In this document: positions 25,939-33,033 of the stretch, one piece after another
Layout of the letters: each line of letters starts with the position of its first letter
Numbering within the stretch: the stretch's first letter is position 1
Assembly: GCA_030696315.1 (NCBI GenBank)
Contig: JAUYSM010000012.1
Span: 1-42,885 of the forward strand
DNA from: Pseudohongiella sp.
GTDB lineage: Bacteria; Pseudomonadota; Gammaproteobacteria; Pseudomonadales; Pseudohongiellaceae
DNA: 42,885 nt
Direction: 5' to 3'
Position numbers and translations under genes: made by a program
Notes under the pieces: generated by a model
The model's input: the letters and a program-made list of their open reading frames with translations, nothing else
Told to the model about the DNA's origin: nothing
Databases searched by the model: none

Positions 25939-28128
25939 TCAATTGGGCAAGGCCAACGCAACAATCTCCGCCGGACCACTGCCGCTGACCGCCATCACAA
26001 TGTACTGCTTACCATTTTGGGTGTAAGTCATTGGCAAACCGGTTTGTGACGCGGGCAGGGCAATCTCTGCCAGAATCTCACCCGTCGCTTTATCGTGGGC
26101 ACGGAACACCGGGTTGCCACCTTGACCTTCACCGGCAAACAGCAGCGACTTGGTTACCAGCAAGCCCGCACGGGTCGGGATGCCGGTGCGTGGAATCTCC
26201 ACACCTTGCAACAAGGGGTGGTTGGCCACGCGCTCCGGGGTATCGGCATTGGCCATGGTCCAGTCAATGTCACCGGTATTGAGGTTCATGGCAGTGATGC
26301 GACCCCACGGCGGCATAATGACAGGAATGCCATCCACGGTTGGTGTGCGCGCCGGCCCCTGGATCCAGTCCACGGTAGAGAACTCCGCACCGGGTACCAG
26401 CGACAGCACTGCAACTTCGGTGCGTGACGGGATATACAACATGCCCGTGTCAGGATCGTAAGCGCCACCTTCCCAGTTTGAACCACCCAGCGTGCCGGGC
26501 AGACTCAAGGTGCCGGAGGTGCCGTCTGCGGCTGTAGCTAGTGACGGTGGTGCAAAAAACTCACCCATTCGGTAAGGCTTCACCGCTTCACGCGCCTTGG
26601 CCAGAATCTCCGGGGTGAAGTTCACCAGATCGGCGTCACTGACACCCTGACGGTCGTACGCGGGCGGCTTGGTGGGATGCGGCTGCGTGGGCGAGGTCCA
26701 CTCACCGGGGACATCCGTTTGCGGCACGGCACGCTCTTTGATTTCCCAGATAGGCTCGCCAGTGGCGCGATCCAGCACAAACGCAAACGCCTGCTTGGTC
26801 AGCTGCACCAACACTTTTTTACCATCGGGCAGATCGGCCAGAATCGGGGTAGACGGGGTGTCATAGTCCCAGATGTCATGGTGAATGTGCTGAAAGTGCC
26901 ACTTGTACGCGCCAGTGCGGTAGTCCAAGGCCACAATCGAGGTGGTAAACAGGTTGTTGCCGGGTCTATCCCCGCCGTAACGGTCACCGGTACCGGCTTC
27001 CACCGGCAGATAAATCAGCCCCAGCTCCGGGTCAGCAGACATAGCAGTCCACACACCACCATTGCCGGTGGTCAGCGCCGAGTCATTCAACCAGGTGTCA
27101 TACCCCTTGTCACCGGGGCCGGGAATATTGCGGTGTGTCCACAGCAGTTCACCGGTGCGTGCGTCGAAGGCGCGCACATCACCCTTGATATTGTCAGCGT
27201 GCGGCGGACGCATACTGACCTGGTGCGCTGCGCCGACCACAATCACGTCCCCCACAATGGTGGGCGGAAAGGTCAAGGTCACGTCCAGATCATCACGCAC
27301 CGGACTCAGCCGCAAACCCGCCGTCAGGTCCAGAATGCCACCATCGGCAAAACTTTCCACTGGCAAACCGGTATTGGCATCCAGTGCCGCCATAAAATAG
27401 CCCGGCGTCACCACAAAAATCACCTTCCGCTGACCGTCTGTCCAGTACGCCACACCCTTGCCAGAGTTCTTGCGCGGAGAGCCTTCAAAACGCTCACCTT
27501 CCATGGGACGCCACATCCACAAGGTTTGACCGGATTCTGCGTCAATAGCCACCACATTACGCGTGGTACCTGCGGTGGCATACAACACACCGTCCACCAT
27601 GATGGGGGAAGTGACGTTCAAGCCTTCCGGACGCGGACCAAAGTTATCCGCCTTCCAGCGCCAGGCAATCTGCAGATCTTTCACATTGCTGGCATTGATC
27701 TGTTCCAGCGGCGAATACCGGTTGGCATTGAGGCTGCCATTGATATTGGCCCACGGCATGTAATCCGGGCCTTCAGCGGCGGTCCCTTGATTGATGGTGA
27801 AGTCAGCTAACTGCGCAATGCTCAGGTTTTCGATCGAACCCGTGGTGCTGGCCATCTGCAGCACATACGCCGTCAGGTCCAAATATTGTGCCGGACTCAA
27901 CGACCCCGGTGTTTCCGCCGGCATGGTGCTCATGATTTTCTGGTGCAGCTCATTCGCCGGTTTTCCCAACCAATTCATGCTGATACGCATCTCGATATCC
28001 GCCTGCACGTGACAGCGGGCACATTCAGACTGGAACAGCGTGGCGCCACGCTCAGCCGAGGCATTCTGAGCCTGGGCACTGGTAAACGCCAAAAACGACA
28101 AAGACATGAACAGAAGCACTCTGATCAC
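25939..28128 (-). CDS. PQQ-dependent dehydrogenase with N-terminal cytochrome c domain
   Basis: A GTG at 28128 with AAGGAG 7 bases before it is preferred over the in-frame TTG at 28146, giving 729 residues. A signal peptide ends SAQAQ. Residues about 22-110 are a class I cytochrome c domain with CARCH (36-40). The rest is an eight-bladed quinoprotein propeller with repeated tryptophan motifs (LQIAWRWK, TLWMWRP, LLWTHRN, YKWHFQ, PIWEI, IDWTM) and HHDIWDYDTPS, as in glucose-, alcohol- or quinate-type quinoproteins. It oxidises an alcohol, sugar or related compound in the periplasm and passes electrons via heme. In many PQQ alcohol dehydrogenases the heme domain is C-terminal; here it is N-terminal. 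No PQQ synthesis genes are in the window. Confidence 0.92.
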   Translation of the reverse strand: MIRVLLFMSLSFLAFTSAQAQNASAERGATLFQSECARCHVQADIEMRISMNWLGKPANELHQKIMSTMPAETPGSLSPAQYLDLTAYVLQMASTTGSIENLSIAQLADFTINQGTAAEGPDYMPWANINGSLNANRYSPLEQINASNVKDLQIAWRWKADNFGPRPEGLNVTSPIMVDGVLYATAGTTRNVVAIDAESGQTLWMWRPMEGERFEGSPRKNSGKGVAYWTDGQRKVIFVVTPGYFMAALDANTGLPVESFADGGILDLTAGLRLSPVRDDLDVTLTFPPTIVGDVIVVGAAHQVSMRPPHADNIKGDVRAFDARTGELLWTHRNIPGPGDKGYDTWLNDSALTTGNGGVWTAMSADPELGLIYLPVEAGTGDRYGGDRPGNNLFTTSIVALDYRTGAYKWHFQHIHHDIWDYDTPSTPILADLPDGKKVLVQLTKQAFAFVLDRATGEPIWEIKERAVPQTDVPGEWTSPTQPHPTKPPAYDRQGVSDADLVNFTPEILAKAREAVKPYRMGEFFAPPSLATAADGTSGTLSLPGTLGGSNWEGGAYDPDTGMLYIPSRTEVAVLSLVPGAEFSTVDWIQGPARTPTVDGIPVIMPPWGRITAMNLNTGDIDWTMANADTPERVANHPLLQGVEIPRTGIPTRAGLLVTKSLLFAGEGQGGNPVFRAHDKATGEILAEIALPASQTGLPMTYTQNGKQYIVMAVSGSGPAEIVALALPN

Positions 28129-28360
28129 GCGGTTTCTCCTTTGCAAATGGTGTAGATTGGGTGACGTATTCTGAATTTTTTCTTATTGTGTGTGACGGCG
28201 TGCGACTGCGCACAGAGCGTCTGAATCCGTCCGGCGATAGTACCGCGTTGCATGGCACTGTTAAAGCGCCCGTCTGCAACAGAACGTGTCTTGCAAGCGG
28301 CTTGTCTGACGTCAGAGAATAAGACGCGTGTTGATCAAATCCAGTTCAGGAGTCCTGTAA

Positions 28361-29929
28361 ATGAACACACTACTGCGCAAACTCATGCGGATAATCACGG
28401 TGCCCAGCGTGTCGGTATTGCTGCTCACCTGCAGCGTCAACCCCGTCACCGGCGACCGCGAACTGGCCATCATCTCCGAACGCCAAGAGATCTCCATCGG
28501 CGCCGAACAATACGTGCCCTCCCAACAAAGCCAGGGCGGCCAATTCAAGGTTGACCCCGAGCTCACCGCCTACGTCAACGAAGTTGGCCAACGCGTCGCG
28601 GCATTTAGCCCCCGCAAACTGCCCTACGAATTTGTGGTGCTCAACAACTCCGTCCCCAACGCCTGGGCCTTGCCCGGCGGCAAAATCGCCATCAACCGCG
28701 GCTTGCTCTACGAGCTCAACACCGAAGCCGAACTCGCCGCCGTGCTCGGCCACGAAGTTGTACACTCCGCCGCCCGCCACGGCGCACAATCCGTCGAACG
28801 CGGCATGCTCCTGCAAGGCGCACTGGTGGTCACCGCCGTTGCCCTGTCCGACAACGAATACGCCGGCGCCATCGTCGGCGGCGCACAGCTTGGCGCACAA
28901 CTGATTTCAACCCGCTACGGCCGCGACGCCGAACGCGAATCCGACCTCTACGGCACCCGCTACATGGCCCAAGCCGGCTACGACCCCCAAGGCGCAGTAC
29001 AGTTACAGGAAGCCTTTGTCAGACTGTCCGAAGGCCGCGCCCCCGGCTGGCTCGAAGGCCTGTTCTCCAGCCACCCCGCCTCACAGGAACGCGTACAGAA
29101 CAACCAACAACTGGTCAACCAACTACGCGCCGAAGGCTTCACCGGCGGCGAGTCCGGCGCCGACCGCTACCAACAACGCACCGCCAGCCTGATGGCCAGC
29201 AAACCCGCCTACGACGCCTTTGACGAAGCCCAGGAACTCATCGCCGACGACAAAATCGAAGACGCCGAACGCAAACTCGACGAAGCCATCGCCCTGCAAC
29301 CCGGCGAAGCCCGCTTCCACGGCCTCAAAGCCGACATCGCCCTAATGCAACGCCGCTACGGCGCCGCCATTGACCTGTACAACAACGCACTCGCCCGCGA
29401 CGACGCCTACTTCGACTACTACCTAGGCCGCGGCATGGCCTATTCACGCCAAGGCAACCGCAACCGCGCCCGCGAAGACCTGCAAGCCAGCGTCGACCTG
29501 CTACCCACCGCCATGGCCACCAACGAACTCGGCACCATGGCGCTCGCCGCCAACGACCGCGCCGGCGCCAAACAATACTTCCAGATGGCCGCCGCCGCCC
29601 CCGGCGCCATGGGCGCCCAGGCACAAACCGCCTTCCTGCGCCTGGACATCGCCGACAACCCCACGGCCTACATTCAATCCGCCGTCTACCTCGACCGCAG
29701 CGGCCGCCTGATCGTCCAAGTCCAGAACAACGCCCCCGTACCACTGGCCAACGTCACCTTCGAACTACAAGGCATCCTCGGTGGCCAACTGGAGCGCCGC
29801 CCATTCAGCGTCAACAACGTACCCGCCAGCCGCCTGAGCGAATACGACACCGGCCTGACCCTGCCGGTCGACACCGACATGGCAACCGTGCGTGGCCAAT
29901 CCATCGTGCGCTCAGCCACCATCAACTGA
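28361..29929 (+). CDS. M48 family metalloprotease with TPR-like C-terminus
   Basis: 522 residues. The N-terminus is a short signal sequence with a lipobox-like LLLTC. The peptidase domain has NAWALPGGKIAINRG, the zinc site HEVVHSAARHG (about residues 131-141) and ESDLYGTRYMAQAGYDP with the third ligand, as in BepA/LoiP-type periplasmic proteases. Residues about 280-420 hold TPR-like helical repeats (FHGLKADIALMQRRYGAAIDLY). Such proteins take part in outer-membrane protein quality control. CAGGAG precedes the ATG. Codon use is extreme: nearly all codons end in C or G with GCC, CGC, CTC and GAC dominating, unlike both neighbours, which suggests either a different origin or strong local bias. 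Confidence 0.93.
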   Translation: MNTLLRKLMRIITVPSVSVLLLTCSVNPVTGDRELAIISERQEISIGAEQYVPSQQSQGGQFKVDPELTAYVNEVGQRVAAFSPRKLPYEFVVLNNSVPNAWALPGGKIAINRGLLYELNTEAELAAVLGHEVVHSAARHGAQSVERGMLLQGALVVTAVALSDNEYAGAIVGGAQLGAQLISTRYGRDAERESDLYGTRYMAQAGYDPQGAVQLQEAFVRLSEGRAPGWLEGLFSSHPASQERVQNNQQLVNQLRAEGFTGGESGADRYQQRTASLMASKPAYDAFDEAQELIADDKIEDAERKLDEAIALQPGEARFHGLKADIALMQRRYGAAIDLYNNALARDDAYFDYYLGRGMAYSRQGNRNRAREDLQASVDLLPTAMATNELGTMALAANDRAGAKQYFQMAAAAPGAMGAQAQTAFLRLDIADNPTAYIQSAVYLDRSGRLIVQVQNNAPVPLANVTFELQGILGGQLERRPFSVNNVPASRLSEYDTGLTLPVDTDMATVRGQSIVRSATIN

Positions 29930-29936
29930 TCAGCCC

Positions 29937-29973
29937 AGTACGCCAGCGCAATGCAAATTCGCTCTGGCGTACT
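29937..29973 (+). terminator. Stem-loop after the M48 gene
   Basis: A perfect 10-bp stem, AGTACGCCAG (29937-29946) with CTGGCGTACT (29964-29973), directly follows the M48 stop. Only a short pyrimidine-rich tail follows, so it may be a weak terminator or mRNA-end protector. It ends 16 bp before the tRNA promoter -10. Confidence 0.5.
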
Positions 29974-29988
29974 TCTCAAACAGCTGTG

Positions 29989-29994
29989 TATAAT
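29989..29994 (+). promoter_or_regulatory. -10 box of the tRNA-Arg locus
   Basis: A consensus TATAAT preceded by TGTG and followed by the G+C-rich discriminator CGCGCCCC, the pattern of stable-RNA promoters. No clear -35 was found 16-18 bp upstream, where the M48 stem-loop ends. It points into the decayed tandem tRNA array and could drive the intact tRNA about 280 bp downstream. Confidence 0.55.
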
Positions 29995-30000
29995 CGCGCC

Positions 30001-30040
30001 CCTGATAACTAGGTGGCTTCGAACCGCTGTGTCAGAAGTT
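30001..30040 (+). pseudogene. tRNA-Arg(UCG) remnant 1
   Basis: TAGGTGGCTTCGAACC (30010-30025) is identical to the anticodon arm of the intact tRNA-Arg, and the next 15 bases follow its variable and T-arm with several changes. The acceptor and D-arm region is deleted or unrecognisable. It lies immediately after a stable-RNA promoter. Confidence 0.6.
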
Positions 30041-30041
30041 A

Positions 30042-30092
30042 CAAATCACTGAAGATGACAGTGAAGCAGTTAAAAAATATCAACAGTTACGC
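30042..30092 (+). repeat. 51-bp leader repeat, copy 1
   Basis: Matches 30229-30279 with two mismatches in 51 bases. Each copy immediately precedes a tRNA-Arg sequence (decayed here, intact in copy 2), so it is the spacer of a former tandem tRNA-Arg array. Confidence 0.9.
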
Positions 30093-30127
30093 TGGAGTAG
30101 CCCCGAACCACTTGGTCGGGAGTTCGA
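30091..30127 (+). pseudogene. tRNA-Arg(UCG) remnant 2, interrupted in the T-loop
   Basis: After the leader repeat the sequence keeps GCTGGA and GTAG of the D region, has a deletion and change in the anticodon arm (CCCCGAACC instead of CTTCGAACC) and is then identical to the intact tRNA over 19 bases, ending GGGAGTTCGA at the T-loop. There the hairpin element begins; tRNA-like 3' sequence (AATCTCTCCGG) resumes at about 30203 on the other side. Confidence 0.65.
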
Positions 30128-30215
30128 TAAAACGCACAGCGTTTTAGACGGCTGAAAGCCGCCCCGCAGGGGTGAGCAATCCGCCACAGCGGATTGGGAA
30201 TCAATCTCTCCGGAT
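30123..30215 (+). repeat. Four-hairpin element, copy 1
   Basis: Bounded by TTCGA on the left and GAATC on the right. Four consecutive perfect stems follow one another: TAAAACGC/GCGTTTTA (30128-30146), CGGCT/AGCCG (30049 offset corrected: 30149-30161), CCCC/GGGG (30162-30172) and CAATCCGC/GCGGATTG (30177-30196). It sits in the T-loop position of tRNA-Arg remnant 2. It matches copy 2 at 30433-30525 with the same order of stems. Confidence 0.85.
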
Positions 30216-30228
30216 GGTCGGGGAGAGG

Positions 30229-30279
30229 CAAATCACTGACGATGACAGTGAAGCAGTTAAAAAACATCAACAGTTACGC
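30229..30279 (+). repeat. 51-bp leader repeat, copy 2
   Basis: Second copy of the spacer found at 30042-30092, offset 187 bp, running directly into the first bases of the intact tRNA-Arg. Confidence 0.9.
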
Positions 30280-30354
30280 ACCCGTAGCTCAGCTGGATAG
30301 AGTAGGTGGCTTCGAACCACTTGGTCGGGAGTTCGAATCTCTCCGGGTGCACCA
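30278..30354 (+). tRNA. tRNA-Arg(UCG)
   Basis: A 77-nt cloverleaf including an encoded CCA end. The acceptor stem GCACCCG pairs with CGGGTGC, the D arm is GCTC...GAGT, the anticodon stem GGTGG/CCACT (one G-U pair) encloses loop CTTCGAA with anticodon TCG, and the T arm GGGAG/CTCTC... with loop TTCGAAT is complete. It decodes CGA/CGG-type arginine codons. It is the only intact copy in the locus and marks the left border of the accessory island. A strong terminator follows 2 bp after CCA. Confidence 0.93.
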
Positions 30355-30356
30355 AC

Positions 30357-30403
30357 AAAGAAAAAGGGGACAACGGCGCAAGCGGTTGTCCCCTTTTTCT
30401 TTG
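30357..30403 (+). terminator. Strong rho-independent terminator after tRNA-Arg
   Basis: A long stem starting AAAGAAAAAGGGGACAAC pairs with the complementary arm ending in GTCCCC and T5-C-T3, with a small C/G-rich loop. The T-rich tail makes it a textbook terminator; the A/T symmetry may let it work in both directions. Confidence 0.9.
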
Positions 30404-30432
30404 TCCTGTATCCGGAAGTGAGAACTCCCCAG

Positions 30433-30525
30433 TTCGACAAAACGCATCGCGTTTTGGACAGCCGCCAGGCTGCCCCGCAGGGGTGAGAGATCCGCCATAG
30501 CGGATTGCGAATCAATCTCTTCGGT
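30433..30525 (+). repeat. Four-hairpin element, copy 2
   Basis: Same design and borders (AGTTCGA left, GAATCAATCTCTTCGG right) as copy 1. Stems: AAAACGC/GCGTTTT (30439-30455), CAGCC/GGCTG (30459-30472), CCCC/GGGG (30473-30483), ATCCGC/GCGGAT (30490-30505). The second stem differs from copy 1 by two compensatory base-pair changes, so pairing is conserved while sequence drifts. Beyond it, 30527-30787 is A+T-rich and holds no recognisable gene. Confidence 0.85.
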
Positions 30526-30787
30526 TGTTAGCCCCCATCCACATAGCCATCTGGCTAATTGCTTATCCCCAACCAATTGCTTAACTCTGTAATCGACAAT
30601 GTGATTTAAAGCCCAAATTCAAAGATCGCACGATAAACCGAGACGCTTTTTCTAGTTTTTTAAACTATGTTCTGTTATCAAGGGGTTAGGCAGGTTGGTT
30701 TAAAATGAGCTCTATTGAAAATTGTGCAGTTGGGGCTGAAAGTCGCGATAGCACACGATACAACTGTTAGCCCCTCAAGGATTCAGC

Positions 30788-31087
30788 ATGAACTCATGGC
30801 TTCAACAAATGCACTCTCAACTGTACTTGGAGCTAGACGGTCTTCGGAAGGGCCATCCTAGTGGGCGGGATGATGGGAGGTGGATTGCAGAGACTCAGGG
30901 AAAGCTTGATGCCTGCACTTTGTTGAAGGATACGCCAGCTGACGTTGTAAAAATTGATGAGGTTAGAAGGATGCTTAATAGTGAGCCGCTGAGTGATTTA
31001 GACCAGAATTATCTCGAATACTACAAGATTGGAGCTTCTAATTTCCTTGACAAATGCACTGAAGAGCTAGGCGATCACAGTGCCTGA
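30788..31087 (+). CDS. Hypothetical cassette protein, 99 aa
   Basis: AAGGA lies 6 bases before the ATG. The product is acidic, mainly helical and soluble, without signal peptide or membrane segment (MNSWLQQMHSQLYLELDGL at the N-terminus). I do not recognise a family. Its stop overlaps the start of the uracil-DNA-glycosylase-like gene by 8 bases, so the two are probably coupled and functionally linked. They would form the first gene cassette of the array. Confidence 0.65.
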   Translation: MNSWLQQMHSQLYLELDGLRKGHPSGRDDGRWIAETQGKLDACTLLKDTPADVVKIDEVRRMLNSEPLSDLDQNYLEYYKIGASNFLDKCTEELGDHSA

Positions 31088-31613
31088 CCACTACGGCAAT
31101 CCCTGCCAAACATGTCCTTATCGAGATGCAATGCATCTCCCCTTGGATTGTCAAATGGTCCGACAAATTCCTATGTCGATGGAAGATAACGGTGCCGATG
31201 TGCTTTTGATCTTCCAAGCTCCGGGTGTAGCTGAATGGCAGGAGGGAAAGCCTATCTGTAGTGTACATTCCAGTTCGGCGGGTGGCCGGCTAGCAGTTGC
31301 ATTTAATGCGCTAGGTCGTACGCGGCAGGATTACAATATTACAAACACCGTTCAGTGCTTTCCTGGTAAGCGCGCCAGCATCTCGGGGGAGAGAAGCCGC
31401 GACAAAATTCCACCAGCAGCGGTACGTCACTGTTGTTCGAACTGGTTGCGAGACGACATCGAAGGACGTCCGTATAGACTCGTGGTTGTCTTCGGTCGCG
31501 AGGCTCAGAAGGCTGTGCGAGCACTCGGTTACAAGAATGATCAGCGCTTTCGTTTTTCTAAACATCCGACGGGAGGAATATCGAATGCGGAGCTTTCAGC
31601 CTGTTTGGGCTAA
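31080..31613 (+). CDS. Uracil-DNA glycosylase-like protein in a gene cassette
   Basis: 177 residues from a GTG start. The order of segments matches family 4/5-type uracil-DNA glycosylases: VLLIFQAPGVAEWQEGKPI (residues about 41-59, like the GEAPGxxE motif), SSAGGRLAVAFNALGRTRQDYNITNTVQCFPG (about 66-97), a Cys-containing helix, VVVFGREAQKAVRALG and SKHPTGG (the HPS-like motif). Cys at CQTCPY, QCF and HCC could hold an iron-sulfur cluster. Normal role is removing uracil from DNA, but motif residues differ, so activity is not certain. The TAA stop lies inside the GGCTAAC of an attC-like site, the usual cassette geometry. Confidence 0.7.
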   Translation: MPDHYGNPCQTCPYRDAMHLPLDCQMVRQIPMSMEDNGADVLLIFQAPGVAEWQEGKPICSVHSSSAGGRLAVAFNALGRTRQDYNITNTVQCFPGKRASISGERSRDKIPPAAVRHCCSNWLRDDIEGRPYRLVVVFGREAQKAVRALGYKNDQRFRFSKHPTGGISNAELSACLG

Positions 31614-31712
31614 CAAATTCTTTCAGTCGGACCAAATCATACTGTCAGGCCTTTTGCAAAAGGCGCAAAAGTCACGCCAGCATGCTTTAGCCGATGAAGA
31701 AAGGCGTTATGT
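31608..31712 (+). repeat. attC-like recombination site A
   Basis: Left core GGCTAAC (31608-31614), right core GTTATGT (31706-31712). Inner arms TTCTTTCAGTCGG and CCGATGAAGAAA are complementary with one or two unpaired bases, the signature of folded attC sites, and a central hairpin GCCTTTT-GCA-AAAGGC lies between. It contains the stop codon of the glycosylase-like gene and ends 22 bp before the next start. Confidence 0.7.
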
Positions 31713-31733
31713 GAGTAAATAAAGGAGACAACT

Positions 31734-32360
31734 TTGGCCCTATCAAATGCATATACAGAAGCTTACGGAAAATTAGGTGAGTTTTTTACCAAGCTGCGAG
31801 ATGGACAAGCTCCGCCACAATTTACTCATCAGTTTTTAATTGACTTAGGCTTTAAGTCAAACAAACAGCGTGCATATATACCTTTATTGAAGGCTCTCGG
31901 ATTCTTGACTCCAGATGGGAAACCTACTGCGCGTTACAAAGACTACCGTGACCACTCCCAATCAAAACGGATAATGGGTGAAGCATTAAAAGAAGCATAC
32001 GCCGACATATTTCTAATAAAAGAAAATCCAACATCAGCGGACCACGCGACAGTTGAGGGGAAATTTAAGAGCTACCATAACGCAAGCGATAATGTTGCCT
32101 TGAACATGAGGCGGACGTTCTTTTCTTTGCTGGATCTGGCAGATTTAAAGGGAAAATCAACCCACAAGAAAGCTTCTGAATCAGCTGAAGATCATGCTTT
32201 ACCACATGTTGATCTAGTTCCTGTACCCCCAGTAACGGCATCACCAGTGCACATAAAAACCCCAGGGCTACATTACAATATTCAAGTACATCTACCGGCA
32301 ACAAAGGATATCGAGGTTTATAATGCGATATTTAAGTCGTTGAAGGAACACTTGTTTTGA
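31734..32360 (+). CDS. DUF5343 protein
   Basis: 208 residues from a TTG start with AAAGGAG 6-7 bases upstream. The first 140 residues (AYTEAYGKLGEFFTKL, FLIDLGFKSNKQRAYIPLLKALGFL, RTFFSLLDLADLKG) fit DUF5343, a winged-helix-like domain often found next to toxins or nucleases. The C-terminus is a proline-rich linker and a short strand-rich end. It overlaps the HEPN gene by 4 bases. Role unknown; a DNA-binding or antitoxin-like function is possible by context. Confidence 0.75.
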   Translation: MALSNAYTEAYGKLGEFFTKLRDGQAPPQFTHQFLIDLGFKSNKQRAYIPLLKALGFLTPDGKPTARYKDYRDHSQSKRIMGEALKEAYADIFLIKENPTSADHATVEGKFKSYHNASDNVALNMRRTFFSLLDLADLKGKSTHKKASESAEDHALPHVDLVPVPPVTASPVHIKTPGLHYNIQVHLPATKDIEVYNAIFKSLKEHLF

Positions 32361-32938
32361 AATACAAAGAATTGCGTGACTTTATGTTTAGAGGTCTTTT
32401 GTTTGAGGCAGAGGCGTCTGTTTTTCAAAAGGCAGGAATTAAAATTGGAGCAGACCAAACGGAAACGGAAGAACGACTTTTAGCTGAAGCATTATCAGCA
32501 TTTCCAGTTAATCTCAGAAATAATGCACTTGAAATGGCGAGGCTTTACGCAGTACTTTTTGCGTTCGAGAATCATGTGCGCGATTTTATACGGCAAACCC
32601 TCTCGGAAAATGAGGGAGTAGACTGGATCAACAAGTTGCCGTCAAAAGTAAAGCAACATGCTGAAACTAGACAGCAAATAGCGCAGCAAGATTCTTGGCT
32701 AGAAGGAGAAAAAACAGATTTACTTGGATTCCTGGATTTTGGGCATCTTGCGCAGGTTATACTAAATAAGTGGGAGCACTTCGAATCCATAATCCCATCA
32801 CAACATTGGCTTAAGCAGAGAATGGATGAGCTTGAAAAATCGCGAAATTTTATCGCTCATAATAGAATGTTACTTCCTAGTGAATTTCAACGAATGTACA
32901 TGTACATAGCAGACTGGAATAGGGTCGTTGGGCTGTAG
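32357..32938 (+). CDS. Swt1-type HEPN-domain protein (candidate RNase toxin)
   Basis: 193 residues, translated from a TTG overlapping the DUF5343 stop. The C-terminal half is helical and contains RNFIAHN, an R-x4-H motif characteristic of HEPN ribonucleases, after a helix pair beginning YAVLFAFENHVRDFI (about residues 65-79), as in Swt1-type HEPN domains. HEPN proteins cleave RNA in toxin-antitoxin and phage-defence systems. Coupling to DUF5343 in one cassette suggests a two-component effector-regulator unit. Toxicity is inference. Confidence 0.7.
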   Translation: MKYKELRDFMFRGLLFEAEASVFQKAGIKIGADQTETEERLLAEALSAFPVNLRNNALEMARLYAVLFAFENHVRDFIRQTLSENEGVDWINKLPSKVKQHAETRQQIAQQDSWLEGEKTDLLGFLDFGHLAQVILNKWEHFESIIPSQHWLKQRMDELEKSRNFIAHNRMLLPSEFQRMYMYIADWNRVVGL

Positions 32939-32940
32939 TC

Positions 32941-33024
32941 ACATAACAATCGCAGGCATGGCGACTGCTTTCCCGTTGCGGCCGCGCCTTCACTACAAAG
33001 CCGCGCGTTCTGCGGGCGTTAAGT
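32941..33024 (+). repeat. attC-like recombination site B
   Basis: Left core ACATAAC (32941-32947) and right core GTTAAGT (33018-33024, fits GTTRRRY). Inner arms CGCAG (32951-32955) and CTGCG (33010-33014) pair, and G+C-rich inner arms (GCGGC/GCCGC) extend the stem. It begins 3 bp after the HEPN gene stop and ends 9 bp before the next ATG. More degenerate on the left side than site C. Confidence 0.6.
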
Positions 33025-33033
33025 GTTAACAAT

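Noticed and set aside
26677-27810. 377-codon plus-strand open frame opposite the PQQ dehydrogenase
   Set aside because: Antisense shadow of a clearly recognised quinoprotein gene; product has no family features.
29325-29744. Long open frames on the minus strand opposite the M48 gene
   Set aside because: Arg/Gly-rich low-complexity products created by the C-ending codon bias of the real gene; no ribosome site or family match.
30289-30576. Minus-strand open frame across tRNA-Arg and hairpin copy 2
   Set aside because: Overlaps an intact tRNA, its terminator and a structured repeat; no independent coding evidence.
30579-30691. Possible attC with GCTTAAC and GTTAGGC cores
   Set aside because: The cores fit, but the inner arms are not complementary and there is no gene ending at the left core.
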